From: Oscillospiraceae bacterium
Lineage (GTDB): Bacteria > Bacillota > Clostridia > Oscillospirales > Ruminococcaceae
Direction of reading: 5' to 3'
Assembly: GCA_016303195.1 (NCBI GenBank)
Contig: JAEDMD010000112.1
Location: 1-6,438 of the forward strand
DNA length: 6,438 bases
Shown here piece after piece: positions 1-4,559 of the stretch (position 1 is its first letter; the number at the start of each line of letters is the position of its first letter). The notes under the pieces were generated by a model. It was given only the letters and a program-made list of their open reading frames with translations, searched no databases and was not told the DNA's origin. Both the position numbers and the translations under genes were made by a program.

Positions 1-345
1 AAAAATGCTATCGTCAAAGTCCTTGAAATTGTTGCCCCGCAAGAGCATCTGTATCAGTTCATTCAGAAGTATCACGGTCAGAATAAAACCGCCGATAGGC
101 ACGACCACGTTATTGCAAAGCGTTTCGATAGTTGTCCATACTGCCGTGCCGCCTGTTCCGCCGCCCGTGAATTTGGACGGGTGATTTGTTATGAACGTAC
201 TGACAAGCCCGTCACTCCCTGTTGTCTGCGAAAAAGTATCGGTCAACAGATCTGAAATTCCGTCAAACTGGCTTTTTATACCGTCTTTGAACAAATCACA
301 GCACCAGTCCTCCAGTGCATCTATCGCATCGCTGATCACTCCCAT
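1..345 (-). CDS. VirB6/TrbL-like conjugation channel protein (N-terminal part, runs off the left edge)
   Basis: Reading from ATG at 345, the frame stays open for 115 codons to base 1, so the 3' part lies outside the window. The start is supported by a GGGGTGAT ribosome binding site 5 nt upstream. The protein begins MGVISDAIDALEDW, then an amphipathic region, a Gly/Thr-rich stretch near residues 62-70, and a hydrophobic segment (about 82-100, VVVPIGGFILTVILLNELIQ) followed by MLLRGNNFKDFDD. That order, a short soluble N-terminus before the first of several membrane helices, resembles the VirB6/TrbL-type polytopic proteins of Firmicutes conjugative elements, which form the inner-membrane part of the type IV secretion channel. 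The gene overlaps the 3' end of the methyltransferase-like gene by 10 bp, so the two are probably translationally coupled. Its place just after the coupling protein and Maff2 genes fits the usual order. The family call is from recall of related sequences; only the first helix is visible. Confidence 0.75.
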   Translation of the reverse strand, partial: MGVISDAIDALEDWCCDLFKDGIKSQFDGISDLLTDTFSQTTGSDGLVSTFITNHPSKFTGGGTGGTAVWTTIETLCNNVVVPIGGFILTVILLNELIQMLLRGNNFKDFDDSIF

Positions 346-911
346 TTTTCATCACCCCCCGAGAGTTTCGCCAAGGGTCTGTCATATCTGACAAGCTGCC
401 GCATTTCAAGTTTTGTGGGGAGAATATCCCTGCAAAAATATGCCGACCCGAAGTGATTTCCTTTTGTTGTGGTCTGCATATTTTGTCTTGTATGGAAGTC
501 CACGCGTCCGTCAAAGCATAAAAGCTGAATTTCGTTATTGAATATCTTGTACCGAGCCTTGCCCTGAATGCTGTTCACAGGTAAAAGAAGTGCAAACGGC
601 TTATTGAAAGAAAAAGCACGCTGTAATACACTGTCTTTCTTGCTGAATGGAGGATTTGAAACAAGCAAATCCCAATTATCAGGCTCATATGTAAAGAAAT
701 CCTGACCTTCTTTCAGACTGGACCTTATCACATCAAAGCCTTTTTCCGTCAGCAGCTGATAAAATGCACTCCATTCTTCATCGAACGGACACCAGATAAT
801 TTTATCTTTCGGCAGGAACTCCAATAACGGCTCAACAGCGTAAAATGGCGTGTAGACCTCATCGCCCGAACTTGTGCGGTTAGCTGTCAGATAACCAATG
901 TTTATTCCCAT
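336..911 (-). CDS. Small NPPF-motif DNA methyltransferase-like protein
   Basis: 191 residues. The clearest motif is SNPPFS at 85-90, the (N/D)PP(Y/F) catalytic motif of amino-methyltransferases that modify adenine N6 or cytosine N4. An N-terminal DEVYTP motif (17-22) and WCPFDEEWS (40-48) resemble a group of small methyltransferase-like proteins on phages and conjugative elements. A canonical glycine-rich AdoMet-binding motif I (FxGxG) is not evident; WCPFD sits roughly where it would be expected, so activity is uncertain. The end includes GSAYFCRDILP (155-165). The ATG start follows a UAGGA site 4 nt upstream, and an in-frame TAG just before it excludes a longer protein. The gene lies between the Maff2 and VirB6 genes. 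Inferred role: modifying element or recipient DNA, perhaps against restriction. It could also be a degenerate or repurposed methyltransferase fold. Confidence 0.7.
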   Translation of the reverse strand: MGINIGYLTANRTSSGDEVYTPFYAVEPLLEFLPKDKIIWCPFDEEWSAFYQLLTEKGFDVIRSSLKEGQDFFTYEPDNWDLLVSNPPFSKKDSVLQRAFSFNKPFALLLPVNSIQGKARYKIFNNEIQLLCFDGRVDFHTRQNMQTTTKGNHFGSAYFCRDILPTKLEMRQLVRYDRPLAKLSGGDEKWE

Positions 912-920
912 TCTGTCCTA
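912..920 (-). promoter_or_regulatory. Ribosome binding site of the methyltransferase-like gene, abutting a hairpin
   Basis: The minus-strand sequence reads TAGGACAGA then ATG at 911. AGGA is the only plausible Shine-Dalgarno match. It begins two bases after the hairpin described at 921-956, so folding of that hairpin could affect ribosome access. Confidence 0.5.
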
Positions 921-956
921 TCGCTTACTGCCCGAACCCGTCCCACCCGTAAGCGA
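921..956 (-). promoter_or_regulatory. Leader hairpin with a four-GGG-tract (G-quadruplex) loop upstream of the methyltransferase-like gene
   Basis: The arms TCGCTTAC (949-956 read on the minus strand) and GTAAGCGA (921-928) form a perfect 8-bp inverted repeat. The 20-nt loop on the transcribed strand contains GGGTGGGACGGGTTCGGG, four G-tracts with linkers of 1, 2 and 3 nt, which satisfies the usual G3N1-7 quadruplex rule. There is no following U-run, so it is not a rho-independent terminator. The structure ends immediately before the ribosome binding site of the next gene. It could regulate translation or stabilise an mRNA end, or be a DNA-level site. The structure is seen in the sequence; the function is inferred. 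Confidence 0.5.
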
Positions 957-1046
957 CCTTTCGTAATTCTATATTTACAGCGTTTCTTATATAGCGTTCA
1001 GCTGATTTTTACGCTTGTCTCCCTTTCCGAATTTTCGTTATTCAGA

Positions 1047-1463
1047 TCACACAGCACCTGTCATCATGGACTCGAGTACGGGAACGAGGATTACAGCGAG
1101 GAGGATCAGACCAAGACCAGCCATAAGCTGCTTCATGCCCTGAGACTTCGCACCCGGATTATCGTTTCCGTAACCTTCGAGGAGGTTCACGACACCCCAA
1201 AGTGAAACACCGCCGCCAATCAGGCAGATGACACTCTTGAGAACGGTACAGGCGGTAGTAATAAAGCTGGAAGTATCAACCTCTCCTGTGCCTGCTGCGA
1301 ATGCCTGAGTTGCACAGGTAGATGCCATAACACCTGCAACGGTAGCAAACATGGTTGCCTTCTTTGCGCCACGGGTGAGCTTGGAGAGCCACTTGTGCTT
1401 GGGCGCAGATGTAGTTGTTGTCTCTGTTGCGGTCTCAACCGCAGTAATGTTCATGTTTTCCAT
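1047..1463 (-). CDS. Maff2 family membrane protein, candidate VirB2-like pilin of the conjugation channel
   Basis: 138 residues. The LWGVVNLLEGYGNDNPGAKS region (88-107) is the signature of Maff2 proteins, found beside VirD4/TraG genes in Firmicutes conjugative elements. The layout is: a Thr-rich, polar N-terminus (1-20); a basic stretch (22-36, KHKWLSKLTRGAKK); a hydrophobic core (about 37-50); and TQAFAAG (52-58), a plausible signal peptidase AxA site after A56. Two membrane helices follow (about 73-93 and 114-133), joined by the Gly/Asn-rich loop. Cleavage would leave about 82 residues with two helices, the plan of VirB2/TrbC prepilins. Maff2 members I recall are shorter, so the long signal-like extension is notable. 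The AAGGGAG site directly follows the VirD4 stop, 11 nt before the ATG, a slightly long spacing; the gene starts only 16 bp after that stop, so co-transcription is likely. The pilin role is an inference. Confidence 0.8.
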   Translation of the reverse strand: MENMNITAVETATETTTTSAPKHKWLSKLTRGAKKATMFATVAGVMASTCATQAFAAGTGEVDTSSFITTACTVLKSVICLIGGGVSLWGVVNLLEGYGNDNPGAKSQGMKQLMAGLGLILLAVILVPVLESMMTGAV

Positions 1464-1479
1464 AGGTAAAAAGTCTCCC

Positions 1480-3576
1480 TTAAAATAAAGTAAAATTGTC
1501 CGCAGCTTCTGCCGATTCTTTCTTCATTTCGGCTTCTTCACTGACCGAACTGTTGCCGATATTTCTTTCTTTTTCATCGGTCTGTTCGGATTTGGTAACT
1601 TCCTTGACGGCTGACCCATGCGTATCAAATCTCATGATCTTATCCCTTGCTTTCGGCTCAAAGTGCATATCCTTTCTCTTTTTCACATACGCACCGATAT
1701 CAAAAGCCTTTTTCGGGTGTTCATCACTTAAAGACTGATACATTTTGTGACGGGTAATGTCATACTTGTCGGAGAAGAAAGGTCGGACACCTCTCAACTG
1801 CAATATGCACTTACCGCCGTCCATGACCGCTAATTCGTCCTGTGACTTCAACTCCTTTCCGAGTTTCTGATAGTTCATTCCGTAGCTTTCCGACTGTCCA
1901 CGGTTGGTAGAAGTGTTGAAACTGTCTATCGTCTCTTTTCCGAGGCTCTCCGAAACTTCTTTCAGAGTAGCTCTTTCCTTACCACCCAAAAACAGAGTAG
2001 TGTCGCAGTTTCCCTCGATGGTATCTGCCGAATCTTTGTATATAGCCTTCAGCTGGCTCTTAGCTTGCAGTATGATCGAGGCTGAAATCTCACGGCTGCG
2101 GATAGTCGCTATCAGCTTTTCAAATTCGGGTATCTGCCCGATATTGCTGAACTCATCAAGGAGACAGCGGACATGATATTTCAATCTGCCGCCGGGGGTG
2201 TTGTCAGCCTTTGTGCAGAGCAGATTGAACAGTTGTGAATACATGATCGCCACGAGGAAGTTGAACGTAGCGTCAGTATCGGAGATGATTATGAACAGCG
2301 CCGACAGTTCGTCACCGATCCTGTCGAGGTGCAGTTCATCATACGAGGTTATCTCCAAGACCTCATCTATGGCAAACGGTGCAAGTCTGGTGGAGCATGA
2401 AATGAGAATAGACTTTGCTGTTTTTCCTGCCGCCAACTTGTAAGCCTTGTATTGTTTCAAAGCGAAAGACCCGAGCCGTTTCTGCCGCTCATCGGGCTTG
2501 TCGGCAAAAAGGTCTTGATAATCGTCTTTCTGTTCACCGTCATATGGAATATTTTCAAGCCAGCACCCGAGCATATCGAACGCAATATCCATAGCATTCT
2601 TAAATTCCTCGTCCTCCTCACGGCACTCCGAGGCATTTATCATGTCGATCAGCGTTTCAAAATTATGCTCATCATCGGGGTACATGGTAAACATCAGTGC
2701 GATGTATGCTGTATACAGCAGCTTTTCGGCTTTCACCCAGAAGTCATCGCCCGACGGCTGTTTCGTTGATGATGTGTTTTTTATCAGGACTTCGACAAAT
2801 TTCAGAATATCCTTTTCACAATTCTTCTCGCTGATGTATGCAAACGGATTGTAGTGCATGGATTTTGCGAAATCTATCGTGTTGAATACCTTGATCTTGT
2901 AAGGCTCATAAATCGGTTTGTATTTGCCGTGCTTGTCCTTGATATAGTTGCCCTTGCCGTCTTTCTGATAGATGATATTGCCCTTATCGTCACGCATCGG
3001 GCGACCACGGGCAAGCATTCTGCCGCACTCAATAAGGACTGTGCCTTTTGGATCGGTCACTACATACGAACTGTGCATCTGCATGATATTTGGCTTTACG
3101 AAAAATCTGGTCTTTCCCGAACCCGAACCGCCAATGACAAGGATATTTTTATTCCTTGCATACTTCGGAGCGGAGGGCTTGCCCATTGTCAGGGACTCTG
3201 TTTTTGTGAGTATCACATTGTTTTCCGCACATGATAAGTCCATATACGGCTCAATATCTTTCTGCAACCCCCACACCGCCGAACCGTATTCTTCGCCCTG
3301 CAGGAACTTTTTGCGATTTTTCGCTTTCATGTACAGCACAAGCCACATAATGCCTGCGACTGCCAACCCGACAAAAATATCAAACGGGTGCAGACTGGGG
3401 AATACTCTCGCAAAAGCCGTTCCGATATTGCTCATGAACGGCAGAGCCTTTTCCTGAAAGCCGTCGCCCTCTGCCGTGCGGTATGCGTAGCCGAGGATAT
3501 TTCCAACGTAGGCGAAAATCGTGTAGGGGATAGCCTTGATGAGAACTTTTTTCAGCTTGCGTGTGTCGATTCTCAA
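1480..3576 (-). CDS. VirD4/TraG-type conjugative coupling ATPase
   Basis: 698 residues. It is the type IV coupling protein: an inner-membrane ATPase that brings the relaxase-DNA complex to the secretion channel and powers its transfer. Two N-terminal membrane segments (about 12-32 and 65-84) precede the cytoplasmic domain. Walker A is GGSGSGKT (149-156). Walker B is LLDEF (472-476) within VRCLLDEFSNIGQIPEFEKL, the strongly conserved core of the TraG/VirD4 family. DDFW (277-280), LAAGKTAKSILISC (381-394) and NCDTTLFLGGKE (523-534) match the Firmicutes subgroup. Residues about 190-225 form a charged, repeat-like insertion between two conserved blocks. The tail after about 635 is acidic/lysine-rich and probably disordered. 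The start is TTG at 3576, overlapping the PcfB stop as TTGA, with GAGGGA about 9 nt upstream. The gene is complete, with no frameshift. Confidence 0.95.
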   Translation of the reverse strand: MRIDTRKLKKVLIKAIPYTIFAYVGNILGYAYRTAEGDGFQEKALPFMSNIGTAFARVFPSLHPFDIFVGLAVAGIMWLVLYMKAKNRKKFLQGEEYGSAVWGLQKDIEPYMDLSCAENNVILTKTESLTMGKPSAPKYARNKNILVIGGSGSGKTRFFVKPNIMQMHSSYVVTDPKGTVLIECGRMLARGRPMRDDKGNIIYQKDGKGNYIKDKHGKYKPIYEPYKIKVFNTIDFAKSMHYNPFAYISEKNCEKDILKFVEVLIKNTSSTKQPSGDDFWVKAEKLLYTAYIALMFTMYPDDEHNFETLIDMINASECREEDEEFKNAMDIAFDMLGCWLENIPYDGEQKDDYQDLFADKPDERQKRLGSFALKQYKAYKLAAGKTAKSILISCSTRLAPFAIDEVLEITSYDELHLDRIGDELSALFIIISDTDATFNFLVAIMYSQLFNLLCTKADNTPGGRLKYHVRCLLDEFSNIGQIPEFEKLIATIRSREISASIILQAKSQLKAIYKDSADTIEGNCDTTLFLGGKERATLKEVSESLGKETIDSFNTSTNRGQSESYGMNYQKLGKELKSQDELAVMDGGKCILQLRGVRPFFSDKYDITRHKMYQSLSDEHPKKAFDIGAYVKKRKDMHFEPKARDKIMRFDTHGSAVKEVTKSEQTDEKERNIGNSSVSEEAEMKKESAEAADNFTLF

Positions 3577-4043
3577 CGTCTGTTTTCCCTCGATTTCTGA
3601 CGCTCTTTTCGTTTGCGGGGCTGCTGTGCAATACGCTGTGCCTGCTTGTGGAGCATTTCACGGGTAAACTGTGCCTTTTTCGGCTGCTGACCCTTGCCGA
3701 GATATTCCGTAAAAGCACGCTTGAAGTCCTCGGTTTTTGCCGCTGAAAAGAAAACATGGTAAGTCTGCGGAGTTGTAGAATTATCGCTTTTTAGGGCAAA
3801 ATCCACATCGTATTTTCGGGCTGTTTTCAGGAAGTCCCCAATGTTATCCGCACTTACGTCAATGCTGTCAAGTTTGGACGGTGACTTGCTTTCAAGCTGT
3901 TTATATGTCATGCGCCCGTGCTTTTCAGCCTTACCGCTCATAAACTCCTGCAAAGCGCTTTTCAGAATATCGGCGGTCATTTTCTCCGCTTTCACCGTGA
4001 TGTCAATGGTCTTGCGTGTGCCGCTTTCAAAGTCTGAACTCAG
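3573..4043 (-). CDS. PcfB/DUF3801-like relaxosome accessory protein, probable CTG start
   Basis: 156 residues if translated from CTG at 4043; 140 from the first conventional start, GTG at 3995. PcfB-type proteins (DUF3801) accompany the relaxase and help dock DNA to the coupling protein, as known for the enterococcal pCF10 system. Supporting segments, numbered from the CTG, are GTRKTIDITVKAEKMTADIL (8-27), GRMTYKQLESKSPSKLDSI, a central TARKYDVDFALKSD and YHVFFSAAKTEDF, and a basic tail rich in Lys, Arg and Gln. The family's N-terminal motif (TRKTI...KMTADIL) straddles the GTG, so a GTG start would cut it. The CTG has AGGTGA 6 nt upstream, whereas the GTG has no site. The CTG overlaps the preceding stop (CTGA) and its own stop overlaps the VirD4 TTG (TTGA), implying tight translational coupling. 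The family call is strong; the exact start is inferred. Confidence 0.85.
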   Translation of the reverse strand: MSSDFESGTRKTIDITVKAEKMTADILKSALQEFMSGKAEKHGRMTYKQLESKSPSKLDSIDVSADNIGDFLKTARKYDVDFALKSDNSTTPQTYHVFFSAAKTEDFKRAFTEYLGKGQQPKKAQFTREMLHKQAQRIAQQPRKRKERQKSRENRR

Positions 4044-4306
4044 GACACATCACCTGCCTTTTCGGAAAGGTCAACCTTTGCGTAGGCTTCGTTGTCGATC
4101 CAGTCAACGATCTTGTTCTTAGCCTGTACCGCCTCGTCAAGTGTTGCATACTCTCCGAGGAGAATATTATCGTTGGTCACATCAAGCCCCCACAGGTTGT
4201 AGCCCAGCACGTTCTCATCATCGTCAAGTTCATCATCAACGAAAACTGCAATGATATTTGCGTAGTTCACAAGGTCGCCGCCCTGTGTGATAATCGTCTT
4301 TGCCAT
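4040..4306 (-). CDS. Small acidic protein of unknown function
   Basis: 88 residues from ATG at 4306. I chose this over a GTG three codons upstream because the ATG sits 6-8 nt after AAGGGGTG, which would overlap the GTG. I do not recognise the family. The start MAKTIITQGGDLVNYANIIA looks like short strands around a conserved-type NYANI turn. An acidic cluster follows (VDDELDDDEN, 23-32), then YNLWGLDV and LGEYATLDEAVQAKNKIVDW, a strand-turn-helix of the sort seen in many small mobile-element proteins. There are no cysteines, membrane helices or enzymatic motifs. The gene ends by overlapping the CTG start of the PcfB-like gene, so it probably belongs to the same translational unit as the mobilisation proteins. 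A helper or regulator of the relaxosome is possible but not shown. Confidence 0.75.
   Translation of the reverse strand: MAKTIITQGGDLVNYANIIAVFVDDELDDDENVLGYNLWGLDVTNDNILLGEYATLDEAVQAKNKIVDWIDNEAYAKVDLSEKAGDVS
4050..4055 (-). promoter_or_regulatory. Shine-Dalgarno site AGGTGA deciding the CTG start of the PcfB-like gene
   Basis: AGGTGA on the minus strand matches six contiguous bases of the 16S anti-Shine-Dalgarno complement (AGGAGGTGA) and lies 6 nt before CTG at 4043. It sits inside the last codons of the upstream 88-residue gene. No comparable site precedes GTG at 3995. An ATG within the overlap (at 4047) gives only a seven-codon frame and is not a competing gene. Confidence 0.55.
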
Positions 4307-4361
4307 ATTTTTCACCCCTTTTTTTCATTTTCTGTGGCTTAATTTCCTACAATCAACGGCA

Positions 4362-4559
4362 TCACCCCTTTCGCAGCAGATCATTTATCCTGTTGTGGTA
4401 ATTTTCTTGCAGTTCATCAAGGTCAGAGAACATGGTATCAAGCGTTTTTCTGTCTATCTTGTCGGCTATCATATCCATGATGATAGATTCGCACTCGCTA
4501 TGATAATCATAGAAAAGGCTGTCTATCGCCTTAATATCCAAAAGTCTGCCTGATGTCAT
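4362..4559 (-). CDS. Small helical hypothetical protein overlapping the DUF6017-like gene
   Basis: 65 residues, starting MTSGRLLDIKAID and ending YHNRINDLLRKG. Charged and hydrophobic residues alternate in a way that predicts an all-alpha, probably two-helix coiled protein; there is no membrane segment or known motif. The first 29 bp overlap the 3' end of the 478-residue gene in another frame, typical of translational coupling. The upstream sequence (AGTAGGGCGATAAGCT before ATG) is only a weak Shine-Dalgarno match with about 9-10 nt spacing, so expression may depend on ribosomes ending on the upstream gene. The next gene starts 55 bp further on with its own good site. I do not recognise the family. 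Its reality rests on the compact fit between two genes and a plausible protein composition. Confidence 0.6.
   Translation of the reverse strand: MTSGRLLDIKAIDSLFYDYHSECESIIMDMIADKIDRKTLDTMFSDLDELQENYHNRINDLLRKG

Noticed and set aside
121..180. GG-rich stretch on the minus strand in the VirB6-like gene as a G-quadruplex
   Set aside because: It has mostly two-base G runs and encodes a Gly-rich segment, so codon content explains it.
1046..1047. Terminator after the Maff2 gene
   Set aside because: No GC-rich stem followed by a U-run is visible in 912-1046. The hairpin at 921-956 lacks a U-run and abuts a ribosome binding site.
2854..3457. Plus-strand open frames opposite the coupling-protein gene
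   Set aside because: They mirror a strongly conserved VirD4/TraG reading frame, and their hydrophobic, low-complexity products have no recognisable motifs.
3380..3757. 125-codon minus-strand frame across the PcfB/VirD4 junction
   Set aside because: It overlaps both real genes in a different frame and has an Arg/Ser/His-rich composition typical of a shadow frame.
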